A DNA stretch of 64,000 bases from Siphonodentalium dalli (lineage: Eukaryota > Mollusca > Scaphopoda > Gadilida > Siphonodentaliidae), in contig CP136062.1 of the NCBI GenBank assembly GCA_032622095.1, positions 53,399,349 to 53,463,348 on the forward strand. The letters are read 5' to 3'. Below the pieces are notes generated by a model. That model was not told the DNA's origin, did no database searches, and worked only from the letters and a program-made list of their open reading frames with translations. Both the position numbers and the translations under genes were made by a program. The first letter of the stretch is position 1, and every line of letters starts with the position of its first letter. Shown here piece by piece: positions 23,401 through 38,400 of this stretch.

Positions 23401-26400
23401 AACTGCAATGCATTGTTTTGTTAACACTGGAGAATCATTGACATTGGAATATCATATGATGAAAACTGCTGGTTCTAGGGTGTGAGAAGGGATTTAGTTT
23501 TGCAAAGAGTAAAATCAAAGATGGCTGCCGGCAGCCATAATTTTGATCGAAAATCGTTCAAATTAGACAGCTCTCATCTACACCCGGTGTACGTGCCAAA
23601 CCATGCAGACTGAATGGGAAAGTCATTTTCGCGTATTATGATATGGGAATATGTTTGTTTCTCATCGTAAAACAGACAACGTATGTATACGTCCACACGA
23701 AGCAGGAGTATTTACCCACCCACCGTCAGTTCTCCCAGATCAAACCATTTAATAATTTTTTGATTTTTCTCACTCAAATTGTCGAGAACATCCATCCACT
23801 AGTATAGTTCCTGGCCTTCCAGGCTGCAAAAAACAAATGCCGGTATATAGCTGAATCTGTCAATGAAGCATAGGGTTGAACAGAATTTAAAAAATCAGTG
23901 TCATTACGCCCCCGGTGTATTATATCCTACAGTTTCTTGGTAAGCTATATGCGCATGTGGGTTTTATTTATAGAATTGGGCTTTTTGGGACGGATTAAAA
24001 TTAGAACAGCGACCCAGAGGCCGAGTCCGGTAAAAGGTGTAGTTGGGAATTTCAATTTCGTTTATTGTCGTTTATTATTATTTCATGCATCGGGCGTCTC
24101 TCGAGACATGCTTGATTGACCCATGGTCTGTTATTCGGATGCCAAGAAGTGCAAGGCGATTAATTCTAACGTGAATTCGTGCGTTAACTAACCATTAGCG
24201 CGCTACGTGTTATTTGTTTCTATTGTTTTTTAACATGTTTTGTTGCATTGTTATTTGAACATCCTTCGTTTATATTCACGTGACATAAATCGGAATGCTA
24301 TCTACTATTATACTGCACGGGGATTTGACGACTGTATAAGAAATTTAATTCGAACATGAATCATACGAGGTGTTTGTTTATATCGGTGTTTAACATGTTA
24401 TTTAATATCGTTTAGTGAACTTTTTCATTTAGTTATACGTGACAAATATCGGCATATTATATTCTAAATGAATTGGGATGGTAATTATTAAATATTAAAT
24501 AGAACAGCTATTCCACCAAAGTTTATCGTGATATCGATAGCATATCCCTGTCGAAAGGTCTATACTTAAATTAGGGATTGGGTGTCCCCTGAGACAGTGA
24601 ACATTAGCCTTTTTCGTTTGCCGCCTTCTTTTTGAAAAGTTCAATAGGATTTCGCGAACAACCCCATCTATAAAAAGGTGTATTGCCTTATATAATACAT
24701 TTTCCCACACCATGCATCAGCTAATATGGAAAGCATATAATTTCAGTTCGTGACGTGTTTAAGACTTCAAATGGGATAGTGGGGTCCTCAAATCAGAACA
24801 TTCTCCTTTCGTATTTGCCAGCCGCTTTTTGTAAAAATGCCCCAGGATTTCGGGGGAAAAACCCAACCATACCAATTGTATGTTTCCCAATAGCATTACC
24901 TTTCATTCACACAGCCAGCTAATTTGAGAATATATAACTTCAGTTTATGGTGCGTCCGAAATATTAAATGGGTTAGAATGTCCTCCAATAACAGTGAGAA
25001 TTCGCCTTTCTCGTTCACCAGCCGCATTTTGTGAAGTATCCCAGACCTTCGGATCATCCTTTCAGTTCGTAGTGTGTAGACTTCAAATGGGATAGGAGCC
25101 TCAAAACAAAGAAACTTAACATTTCGTATTTTCCAGCTGCCTTTTGTAAAGTGCCCTAGTTTTCTGGAACCACCCATACCAATTCTATATAATCCATGAC
25201 AACACTAACTTTCGTTCACTCATTTAATATTGGGAGCATATACCTTTCAGTTTGTGGTGTATTTAAGACTTTAAATGGGGTAGGCGGCCGTAACAAAAAC
25301 AAAGGAAATTCAACTTTCTTATTTGCCAGCCGCCCTTTTTAAACTGCCCTATATGATATTATTACATTTTATACTTGACAAATATAATCTGAAAAATGAC
25401 ACGAGTTAATTAAAAGGGATGGGAGCGCAAGTTATTCAACTTAGAGTATTGCTCCTCTCCCTTAACAATATTTAAACGCATAATAATATTTATATATTGT
25501 ATTATGTTTGGTCTCAAAGTTTGCTTAGTTGGAATGTAGTACCTAAAAAGGGGATCGAGATCCAGGGTGAGGTCTGGAGTTGTGAGTGGACATATATCAC
25601 GGAAGGGATGTAGGTCCTATGGCGAGATGAGCCGAGACTTTTGATAACTATATGGGCGAATACATAGGCGAAGATATAGGCTTAATGGGATTTTGAAAGT
25701 TTTACGTCAATGAGATCTACCTGCGTGCTGCTAAACAATTTATCATTTAGAGTATTGAATACGTTGCTTTGACCGACGAGGATATCTTCAAACCTATCAA
25801 CAAAACATTCTATTTAGCCATTTCTTCAAATAATTGGCACTGGAAGAAAAATTGCAAAGCGTCGTCAATATAAAACCCGCATTGACAGTGAAAATATAGT
25901 TTCCAAGTTTATCAAAATTTAACATATCTATTGTGACCCACTATATAAATGAAGAATCGTATGCACAGCGGGTTATATGAAATATGTTGAGCGCATGTGC
26001 ACTGCCTCTAAACAATGTCACAATAATCATGTTGAAACAGCCGCTTGGTTGTCTGATAAACAAATCCAAATACAAGTTCGCAACCAGTATACACATACGG
26101 AAGAAGTAGAGACAATTGTATAAATGTTGGCCAAGTATCAACAATGTGTCTATTGAACAGCCTCTATAAGATATCTCCACACAACTTTAAAAGATAACAT
26201 CAATTTCCTCAGTAGTTCTGAACATGAATAGATATAATTTAAACATTATTACATGAAGCACAATTCCGTGGAGTTGGTATGTAGATGGTATTTAAGAACG
26301 CACAATTTCAAAATTTGGTCCAATGATTTTTCACAGAGCTTTGCTGATTGTTCAACTTATACAATAATTCTCCGTTAACAAGTATCAACAATGTGTCTAC

Positions 26401-29400
26401 TGAACAGCCTCCATCAGATATCTGAACACCACTTTGAAAAATAACGCCCATTTGCTCAGTAGTTCTGAGCTTCTCGTAAATATGTTCAAGTATGAACACA
26501 GCCAGGAGGTCGATAACTTACACATACTCGAGCCAAAACGTCCGCTATTAAGAAGTCTGAACAAGGAAGTTCATAATACTCTAGTAGCTCATGGTGGTTT
26601 TGTATGCACTTGTATGTCCAGAGCAAAACTCTTCATGAATCCACTAATTGAAGGTACACGAACAATATTTGGTTGGTAACACATTTCCCATTGACGGCGA
26701 AATGGGTCAAATGGCCACGCCCCTTTTTGCGCGAAGTACTACCATCCGTCGTGACTATATCTCCAGAACCGTTGGACATAGGGGGTCGTGTGACCACTCA
26801 AAATGTGCGGAATGGCCACATTATGGGGGGTCAATAATACATTTTCATATCCAAAAGTCAATGGTTTTTAAGATAATTGCCAAAAACCAAAAAAAAAAAA
26901 ACATTTGAGGGCCTGAACCCCAATTTTGGGTTCAGCACTTTTATCTCAAAGCTGAGCCCCCAATTAGAATTTTATTTATCTATATCCATCGGTGCCACAT
27001 ATAGGTATAATTTCTGTACCATTATCGGATGGGATTGACCTTCAGGGAGCTTTTGACCATGAAAATCCACATTATGGGGGATCAGTAATACATTTCCATA
27101 TCCAAAAGTCAATGTTTTTTAAGATAATTGCCAAAAACCGATTTCAGCATGTAATGCACCACAAGTATACAATACCACAAGGACACTTTTTAAAAGAACT
27201 ATCCACATTCTCTGATCAACTTAAGAGCACAATTGACAACACACAATGGGATTAGCTGGAAATTGCTGCTGAGGATGTGTTGACCCCGACACACAACATG
27301 AGCTCTTCCCGACTGAACATGCCTTGGAAACTGGTGTGCTTTACCAAAAATCAGGTAACAATTGTGCTCTAATCAACAGAAATGTACAGATTGAACAAAA
27401 CAGGTTTTCAAAATTTGTTATCAACATTTAACAGCCGATCTGATTTAAGTGACCAAGCTATGAAAAATGCTAAACACTTTTACTAAATGGAATGACCAGC
27501 TGTTTGCTTCATGCAGCAGCCACATGTTGCGATCTTAAAATGGGTATTGCATCTGGGCATAGTAAAAACATGTTGTAATCAGATGAGAGATGACCATATA
27601 TACCAGTATATATTTCAGAAGTAATCAATTCTTCCAAAAGGACACCTCATCTCACAAAAAGTTTTAGGAAATGATGGAATCATCACTATTCAATCAATAG
27701 TAGAATGAGCCTTTGTTGGTCCCACATTAGTTTTCATTGGCCATGATAGTTTCAGGTTGGAGCAGATGAGGGTCTATAATTTCACTAACATAATTCTTCA
27801 TAATAGCTAATAGCCCTCATAACTTACCATGTTAAAGATATTTTCATTTTCAATACCACCCCAGGTTAAGTGGTCCTGCTAATTTTATATTTTGCTGATG
27901 GGTACTGCTGGATTGCTATGATCGATGTTTTTAGGTCACGGCGATTCTGTTAAGAAATAGTACCATCATTTTACCTAAAGTTGGTTCTTTTTGCATTGTT
28001 TGGCTAATCCGAGCAATTTGTGCAAAAGTCAGTGTCTGTGTGAAACATTCAAGAACATATATACTTCAAAATATTTAATGTGTACGCTGATGTTTGGTAA
28101 ACAACAGGAATAGTCATCTCAATTATGGCCAGTTTGTAAAAACCAGCACCCATTATTAAAATATTTCACAATATACATGTTTTTTAATGTACACTACACA
28201 TAGTGGCTTATCCTTGATTTGTTCAGATCGCTTTGCTCTACCTGACTATCATACCAAATTTATTAGCATCACCACTAAACTTGGGATGAATACTGCCAAA
28301 TGAATATATTGTGATAAATAGGGTAATGGAAAAATAATGGTTGAGTCTTTTCTAAATATAATTCTAGTAAAACCTACACAATACCGTCTTGGTCTGATAA
28401 GACTCAGAGTCATGTTTATTTAGGAGTATAGACATGAAGTCCACCAGTCTCATGAAAATTAAATGGGCTCTACACTAGTAACATCTGGGCTCCTGGGACC
28501 CATTAATATTGACAAATGCAACACATGTAGTTACTGCATGTACATCACACACATAAGGCGACTGACACACATACACGTACCTGCAGGGTTCACAATATTT
28601 GACATGTAAAGTATATATATATATCTCCTGTGCCTATAACATCAAACCGAACGGTTAACAGTACTTTTACTGACATTTTTGGAGTGGCACATATACATAC
28701 ATAAAAAAATAAAAGTCAATTTAAAGGGACGAAATGAAAAATAAATTTGTGCAACTATAATTGAGATCTATATTGCATTACAACATCCACAAATCTACAA
28801 AATCTACAACATCCACAAATCTACAAAATCTACAATAAACATCTGACTATCATAGTCATTGGTAATGTGATAATTTTTCCTTGATAAGTTGAAACATGAG
28901 TGAGGATTGCATAGCATGCATGGCTACCTGCAGAATGTAGATTTGTATATATTTATATCTGCATATCAACTGATGCTTGTATTTTTCTTCTAACTCACTC
29001 TGAGCTCACAACGCAACAGGATTGCATTCGGAATTTCAAGCCCATAAAGCTAGACACTTTAGAATCAAGCTTGCCAAATAAATTTCCATGAACCTCACAT
29101 GAACTCACTCAGTTGAACACAAGGAACGATTGTCAAGTTGGAAAATATTCTGTATGTATGGAAGCCCTATATTTTTAATGTATGGATTTATCATAACTGG
29201 ACTAAAGCCCTTATAAAATAATCTGAAGGATACTGGATATCACACCAATAATCAATAGACATGTATTTGTTAGTTTTGAACAGGACAATATATTTTAATA
29301 TTACTGCAACTGCATCTTTCTTATGACTTATTTTCTTACAAACTCCCAAATTTGAACCAGAAACAATTTAGGGCAAATATACATCTACGTGTACATATAC

Positions 29401-32400
29401 ATATATCAGGATATAAATATAGGCGATCATGCCAGACTAGCCATTATTTGTTCTAAAATAATGTACGTGTTAGGGAAATTGTAGAACCTTTATACAAAAT
29501 GGTGATGCAGCCAATCAAAATTGATGTGGGACTGATAAAGACGCAACCTGCTCGACTACCGAATCATACTGATTGATCAAATTGTAGTAACTCAACATCA
29601 CTAAACCTGCTTGTGAGCTGAGTATAATTCAATTCAACATTAGAATACCATAAAAACACCCTGTTCTCCCATAAGTTTAAAGAAAATAACACATTGAACT
29701 CATTTACATGTATATTGCTGATGTGATACATGTATATGTCATTCCATTTATAACCATTTTGGCAACCATCTCACATCAAAGCCCATGAAATCTAGATAAC
29801 AAAAGATGAACTACATTCAAATTATATCACCAGGTAACCTTTTTGTAGGAGTTTTAGGTTACTGATCAAATACCCTGTAATTGATGATTTCCTCAACATC
29901 TTTGTTATTGGGAAAATGTCTGTTTTTCATTCTACGACCAATATATTCCATCCAAAAACCTTATTTTCAGGGTCAAGAGCTCCCTGAAGGTCAATCCCAT
30001 CCGATAATGGTACAGAAAATATCAGAAATGATACCTATATGTGGCACCGATGGATATAGGTCAATAAAATTCTAATTGGTGGCTCAACTTTGAGATAAAA
30101 GTGCTGAATCCCAAAATTGGGGTTCAGGCCCTCAAAAATGGATTTTGTTTTGGTTTTTGGCAATTATCTTAAAAACCATTGACTTTTGGATATGAAAATG
30201 TATTACTGGCCCCCCATAATGTGGCCATTCCGCACATTTTGAGTGGTCACACGACTCCCTATGTCCAACAGTTCTGGAGATATAGTCACGACGGGTGGTA
30301 GTACTTCGCGCAAAAAGGGGCGTGGCCATTTGACCCATTTCGCCGTCAATGGGAAATGTGTTACCAACCAAATATTGTTTGTGTACCTTCAATTAGTGGA
30401 TTCATGAAGAGTTTTGCTCTGGACATACAAGTGCATACAAAACCACCATGAGCTACTCTAGTATAATATTGAAGCAAAATAATTGTTGCTTGATTTCTTG
30501 AAGCGACATTCAAATTGACGTACGTGATACTTGTGAAAATGGGAGAGTCACTAGTTTCTATTCCCAAACGATTTCGTTAAACAACTGTGATTCAGACTCA
30601 ATGCACTCTTGTGTCGAAGTGCTCCAAACCTAATCATCACGCCGGCTTATTCTCACTTATCCGACAGGGATGGGGACATGACAATCTGCGGGATGGGATG
30701 GGATATGGGACAAAACGACAATCTGCGGGACAGAATTTCAAATTGCGTGGGACGGCCGATATCTCGAGGAATACAGGGCGTAGGGGGCTCATTTTGGTGT
30801 CTAACGAAAGGCACACGTTCGCCCTATCCAAACATATTAACTAACGGTACTAACCAAACACCAGAAGTTGCATTATTTGATCAACAACTGACCTAATATG
30901 GGGTGGAATTTGGGATAGCATGCCAATCTGCGGGACAGGATTTTCAAATTGCGTGGGACGGCCGATAGCTCAAGGAATACAGCGCATAGATGGCTACTTT
31001 TGGTGTCTAACGAAAGGTCCACATTCGCCCTATCCACAAATATTAACCCCGCCACTGACCGGACACCGGAAGTTACATTATCCGGTCGACAACTGACCTA
31101 ACATAAAATGCCACAAACACGAAAAACTGCGTTCGACATTAATGTTTAGAATTTAGATTTCTCGATGAATACACTAGAAAACAACAAGTTTTAGGTATCA
31201 AATAACGCAGTGGAGTACTGTGCATTCGTTTTTAGCTACAATATGGCTGTTTTAGTGCGAATATTGTAATGGCGAACACGCAAACACGCTCCGATCAAAC
31301 AGCTAAAAATAGACTCGATGTTTACAATTACAGGATCGATTTCAGCCAGTATATTCAATATAATGGGGCGTATAGTATATCAAAATGTAGAATTAGACAC
31401 AGAGAATGCATTTTTTTTCCAAATGGGTCCACCAGGCGGTGAAATTGTTGCAGAAATTCGCTCCAAGATATTCTCACTTATTTTTATTTCAGTTGTGACT
31501 AAAAGCCCAGATGCCGGAGCCCAGCGACTAAAAGCCAAGTTACAAAATAGATCAACTGGTTTGAACGAATGAATATGTCAATGGTAAGACTATTCAAAAG
31601 AATATTCAAATCAAATAGTGTTTATAGACTTAAAAACTTATGTGTCCGCCATTCATATGCGGTGGAGGTTCTCATATTATCTGCCAGTCATACGCGGGGG
31701 AGGTTCTAATATGAACATATTATCTGCCGGTCATACGCAGTGGAGGTTCATATTATCCGCCGGTCATACGCGAGGGAAGTTCTCATATTATCCTCCGGCA
31801 TACGCGGGGGAGGTTCTGATATGAACATATTATCTGCCGGTCATACGCGGTGGAGGTTCATATTATCCACCGGTCATACGCGAGGGAGGTTCTCATATTA
31901 TCCTCTGGTCATACGTTGGGGAGGTTCTCATATGAACATATTATCCGCCGGTCATATCCTCCCTCTGGTGTGACCGGTGGATAATATGAGAACCTCCTTC
32001 GCATATGACCGGTAAATAATATGTTCATATGAGAACCTCCACCGCGTATGACCAGTGGATAATATGAACCTCCACTGCGTATGACCGGCAGATAATATGT
32101 TCATATGAGAACCTCCACCGCGTATGACCGAAGGATAATATGTTCATATGAGAACCTCCACTGCGTATAACCGGTGGATAATATGTTCATATGAGAACCT
32201 CCCCTACGTATGACCGGTGGATAATATGAACCTCCACCGTGTATGACCGGCAGATAATATGTTCATATCAGAACGTCCCCCACATATGACCGAAGGATAA
32301 TATGAGAACTTCCCTCGCGTATGACCGGCGGATAATATGAACCTCCACCGCGTATGACCGGCAGATAATATGTTCATAAGAGAACCTCCACCGCGTATGA

Positions 32401-35400
32401 CCGGCGGATAATATGTTCATATGAGAACCTCCACTGCATATGACCAGTGGATAATATGTTCATATGAGAACCTCCCCTACGTATGACCGGTGGATAATAT
32501 GAACCTCCACCGTGTATGACCGGCGGATAATATGTTCATATCAGAACCTCCCCCACATATGACCGAAGGATAATATGAGAACTTCCCTCGCGTATGATCG
32601 GCGGATAATATGAACCTCCACCGCGTATGACCGGCGGATAATATGTTCATATGAGAACCTCCCCAACGTATGACCGGAGGATAATATGAGAACCTCCCTC
32701 GCGTATGACCGGTGGATAATATGAGAACCTCCCTCGCGTATGACCGGCAGATAATATGAACCTCCACCACGTATGACCGGCGGATAATATGTTCATATGA
32801 GAACCTCCCCAATGTATGACCGGAGGATAATATGAGAACCTCCCTCGCGTATGACCGGTGGATAATATGAGAACCTCCCTCGCGTATGACCGGCGGATAA
32901 TATGAACCTCCACCGCGTATGACCGGCGGATAATATGTTCATATCAGAACCTCCCCCACATATGATCGGAGGATAATATGAGAACTTCCCTCGCATATGA
33001 CCGGCAGATAATATGAACCTCCACCGCGTATCACCGGCGGATAATATGTTCATATGAGAACTTCCACCGCGTATGACCGGTGGATAATATGAACCTCCAC
33101 TGCGTATGACCAGCGAATAATATGTTCATATCAGAAGCTCCCCCACGTATGACCGGAGGATAATATGAGAACCTCCCTCGCGTATGACCGGCGGATAATA
33201 TGAACCTCCACCGCGTATGACCGGCAGATAATATGTTCATATGAGAACCTCCCCTATGTATGACCGGAGGATAATATGAGAACCTCCCACGCGTATGACC
33301 GGTGGATAATATGAGAACCTCCCTCGCATATGACCGGCAGATAATATGAACCTCCACCACGTATGACCAGCGGATAATATGTTCATATGAGAACCTCCCC
33401 AATGTATGACCGGAGGATAATATGAGAACCTCCCTCGCGTATGACCGGTGGATAATATGAGAACCTCCCTCGCATATGACCGGCGGATAATATGAACCTC
33501 CACCGCGTATGACCGGCGGATAATATGTTCATATCAGAACCTCCCCCACATATGATCGGAGGATAATTTGAGAACTTCCCTCGCGTATGACCGGCAGATA
33601 ATATGAACCTCCACCGCGTATGACCGGCGGATAATATGTTCATATGATAACTTCCACCGCGTATGAACGGTGGATAATATGAACCTCCACTGCGTATGAC
33701 CGGCGAATAATATGTTCATATCAGAACCTCCCCCACGTATGACCGGAGGATAATATGAGAACCTCCCTCGCGTATGACCGGCGGATAATATGAACCTCCA
33801 CCGCGTATGACCGGCGGATAATATGTTCATATGAGAACTTCCACCGCGTATGACCGGTGGATAATATGAACCTCCACTGCGTATGACCGGCGAATAATAT
33901 GTTCATATCAGAACCTCCCCCACGTATGACCGGAGGATAATATGAGAACCTCCCTCGCGTATGACCGGCGGATAATATGAACCTCCACCGCGTATGACCG
34001 GCAGATAATATGTTCATATGAGAACCTCCCCTATGTATGACCGGAGGATAATATGAGAACCTCCCACGCGTATGACCGGTGGATAATATGAGAACCTCCC
34101 TCGCATATGACCGGCAGATAATATGAACCTCCACCACGTATGACCAGCGGATAATATGTTCATATGAGAACCTCCCCAATGTATGACCGGAGGATAATAT
34201 GAGAACCTCCCTCGCGTATGACCGGTGGATAATATGAGAACCTCCCTCGCATATGACCGGCGGATAATATGAACCTCCACCGCGTATGACCGGCGGATAA
34301 TATGTTCATATCAGAACCTCCCCCACATATGATCGGAGGATAATTTGAGAACTTCCCTCGCGTATGACCGGCAGATAATATGAACCTCCACCGCGTATGA
34401 CCGGCGGATAATATGTTCATATGAGAACTTCCACCGCGTATGAACGGTGGATAATATGAACCTCCACTGCGTATGACCGGCGAATAATATGTTCATATCA
34501 GAACCTCCCCCACGTATGACCGGAGGATAATATGAGAACCTCCCTCGCGTATGACCGGCGGATAATATGAAACTCCACCGCGTATGACCGGCAGATAATA
34601 TGTTCATATGAGAACCTCCCCTATGTATGACCGGAGGCTAATATGAGAACCTCCCTCACGTATAACCGGTGGATAATATGAGAACCTCCCTCGCGTATGA
34701 CCGGCGGATAATATGTTCATATGAGAACCTCCCCATTTTATGACCGGAGGATAAATGAGAACTTCCCTCGCGTATGACCGGTGGATAAAATTAACCTCCA
34801 CCACGTATGACCGGCGGATAATATGTTCATATGAGAACCTCCCCAATGTATGACCGGAGGATAATATGAGAACCTCCCTCGCGTATGACCGGTGGATAAT
34901 ATGAGAACTTCCCTCGCGTATGACCGGCGGATAATATGAACCTCCACCGCGTATGACCGGCGGATAATATGTTCATATGAGAACTTCCACCGCGTATGAC
35001 CGGTGGATAATATGAACCTCCACTGCGTATGACCGGCGAATAATATGTTCATATCAGAACCTCCCCCACGTATGACCGGAAGATAATATGAGAACCTCCC
35101 TCGCGTATGACCGGCGGATAATATGAACCTCCACCGCGTATGACCGGCAGATAATATGTTCATATGAGAACCTCCCCTATGTATGACCGGAGGCTAATAT
35201 GAGAACCTCCCTCGCATATAACCGGTGGATAATATGAGAACCTCCCTCGCGTATGACCGGCGGATAATATGTTCATATGAGAACCTCCCCATCGTATGAC
35301 CGGAGGATAATATGAGAACTTCCCTCGCGTATGACCGGTGGATAAAATGAACCTCCACCGCGTATGACCGGCAGATAATATGTTCATATCAGAACCTCCC

Positions 35401-38400
35401 CCGCGTATGACTGGAGGATAATATGAAAACTTCCCTCGCGTATGACCGGCAGATAATATGAACCTCCACCGCGTATGACCGGCAGATAATATGTTCATAT
35501 GAGAACCTTCCCTATGTATGACCGGAGGATAATATGAGAACCTCCCTCGCATATGACCGGTGGATAATATGAGAACCTCCCTCGCGTATGACCGGCGGAT
35601 AATATGTTCATATGAGAACCTCCACCGTGTATGACCGGCGGATAATATGTTCATATGAGAACCTCCCCTACGTATGACCGGTGGATAATATGAACCTCCA
35701 CCGTGTATGACCGGCGGATAATATGTTCATATCAGAACCTCCCCCACATATGACCGAAGGATAATATGAGAACTTCCCTCGCGTATGACCGGCGGATAAT
35801 ATGTTCATATGAGAACCTCCCAACGTATGACCGGAGGATAATATGAGAACCTCCCTCGCGTATAACTGGTGGATAATATGAGAACCTCCCTCGCGTATGA
35901 CCGGCGGTTAATATGTTCATATGAGAACCTCCCCATCGTATGACCGGAGGATAATATGAGAACCTCCTTCGCGTATGACCGGTGGATAATATGAACCTCC
36001 ACCGCGTATGACCGGCAGATAATATGTTCATATCAGAACTTCCCCCGCGTATGACTGGAGGATAATAAGAAAACTTCCCTCGCGTATGACCGGCGGATAA
36101 TATGAACCTCCACCGTGTATGACCGGCGGATAATATGTTCATATGAGAACCTCCCCCGCGTATTACTGGCAGATAATATGAAAACTTCACCGCATATATG
36201 AATGGCGGACACATAAGTTTTTAAGTCTATAAACACTATTTGATTTGAATATTCTTTTGAATAGTCTTACCATTGACATATTCATTCGTTCAAACCAGTT
36301 GATCTATTTTGTAACTTGGCTTTTAGTCGCTGGGCTCCGGCATCTGGGCTTTTAGTCACAATGAAATAAAAATAAGTGCGAATATCTTGGAGCGAATTTC
36401 TGCAACAATTTCACCGCCTGGTGGACCCATTTGGAAAAAAATACATTCCCTGTGTCTAATTCTCCATTTTTATATACTATACGCACCATTATATTGAATA
36501 TACCGGCTGAAATCGATCCTGTAATTGTAAACATCGAGTCTATTTTTAGCTGTTTTATCGGAGCGTGTTTGCGTGTTCGCTATTACAATATTCGCACTAA
36601 AACAGCCATATTGTAGCTAAAAACAAATGCACAGTATTCCACTGCGTTATTTGATACCTAAAACTTGTTGTTTGCTAGTGTATTCTTCGAGAAATCTAAA
36701 TTCTAAACATTAATGTCGAACGCAGTTTTTTTCGTGTTTGTGGCATTTTATGTTAGGTCAGTTGTCGACCGGATAATGTAACTTCCGGTGTCCGGTCAGT
36801 GGCGGGGTTAATATGTGTGGATAGGGCGAATGTGGGCCTTTCGTTAGACACCAAAAGTAGCCCTCCATGCGCTGTATTCCTCGAGCTATCGGCCGTCCCA
36901 CGCAATTTGAAAATCCTGTCCCGCAGATTGTCATGCTATCTCAAATTCCACCCCATGTTAGGTCAGTTGTCGATCAAATAATGCAACTTCTGGTGTTTGG
37001 TTAGTGGCGGGGTTAATATGTTTGGATAGGGCGAACGTGTGCCTTTCGTTAGACACCAAAATGAGCCCCCCTACGCCCTGTATTCCTCGAGATATTGGCC
37101 GTCCCACGCAATTTGAAATTCTGTCCCGCAGATTGTCGTTTTGTCCCATATCCCATCCCATCCCGCAGATTGTCATGTCCCCAGGGATGTGTGAATGCAT
37201 CCGAGCCGGCAGGTTATAGTCTGTTTTTACAATGCGTGACTAGTGATCCCATCGCCACAAGCAGTGTTTGTTTAAGCAAAGTGTAGACCAAACTTACCGG
37301 CAATGACTGTATATCACGATATGAACTCTTGTCACTGAAAACAACTCAAGTGAGTGATTTCCAGATATAATCATGTTCTAACGCTAACATATAAATTACA
37401 GAAGCTCACAACTACGACAATTAAGACAGAAACCAGCTCCGTCTCCCTTTATTTTAGGAGAAAAGCCACAAAGAAAGAAGAAACACAAAAGAAAATAATT
37501 ATAAAAAATGTATAACAATGCTCTTTTTTTTCTTCATGATTCCAATAAAGGCAATACAATGAGGGGTGAAGGAAAGTGCCGGTGGTTGCACTTTCTTTGA
37601 ATCATAGCACATATGTCCTATACAATGGAGATAATAGCTCGGTAGCGAGCTAAATTTTGTGCCCCTCTCCTCATCCCTGACGGGGACGACGCCACAATGC
37701 AACATATGTATCCCTAAACCACAGCATGATACTCTTACATATACCACGGAGATGACCAAATATAAGTTTGTTAGAAACCGCCAACAATAAAAGTGTGCAT
37801 TAACTCTGAGGCAATTTTTACCACCGTCCCTGATTCGAGCGGTGTGCCATTTATGTATCTATAAACGAAGTATTACAATTCTATGTACTAGAGACCTTTC
37901 TCAAAATCACGAATACGATTACGGATGGAAATATCACACCAGTATACGGCCAAAATTAGATTTTTACGCAAGGGGGTTCTTATGTGAGACGTAATATACC
38001 CCACTCAGTTAATTATGTGCAGATGTGTCAATAATTAGCTTAGGGACGCTCTAACATTCTCCGTTCTTACAGAATTACCTGTTATCAATAAAATATGTTG
38101 TTGTAACTGGGATATGGAAGCCTAAACATATCTGTAATCAATGAAACAGCATCTCTGGACACCCCTGTCCGTACACGATTTATATCGGGTCACATTAAGA
38201 TCAATTAGAAAATTGTAAAGTCGTTATCAAAAATATGTAATTTTTCGACCAAAACGTGTTTGGGGGAGGTGTAGCTAAAATCAAGTATCTCGCAATCTGT
38301 TCAAACTTTCTGTTAACTACTTTATCCGTATGCTTGCTAGATAACTACTGCACCGCATTGATTAAATATGTTGGCGTTATTATAATATACGTTTAAATGC

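Larger units (their letters stand above)
30673..37181. mobile_element. Foldback-type transposon with inner satellite, 6.5 kb, 8-bp TSD
   Basis: Inverted arms of about 1 kb (30673-31660 and 36190-37181, beginning GGGACATGACAATCTGCGGG) enclose a tandem array that is itself inverted at about 31968. Direct CAGGGATG copies flank the element at 30665-30672 and 37182-37189. Each arm has an internal direct duplication of about 210 bp (left arm about 30711-30920 and 30921-31110). The structure matches foldback elements (Drosophila FB/Galileo, sea-urchin TU type). No transposase is encoded. Confidence 0.8.

Noticed and set aside
31660-36185. CRISPR-like array
   Set aside because: Units are contiguous satellite copies with no unique spacers, in eukaryotic DNA.
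31660-36214. Many overlapping minus- and plus-strand open frames encoding SYYPPVIRGGGSHMNILSAGHT-like repeats (up to 164 codons)
   Set aside because: They arise because the 33/35/43-bp satellite unit lacks stop codons in several frames; unit lengths mix frames and there is no start, splice or domain evidence.
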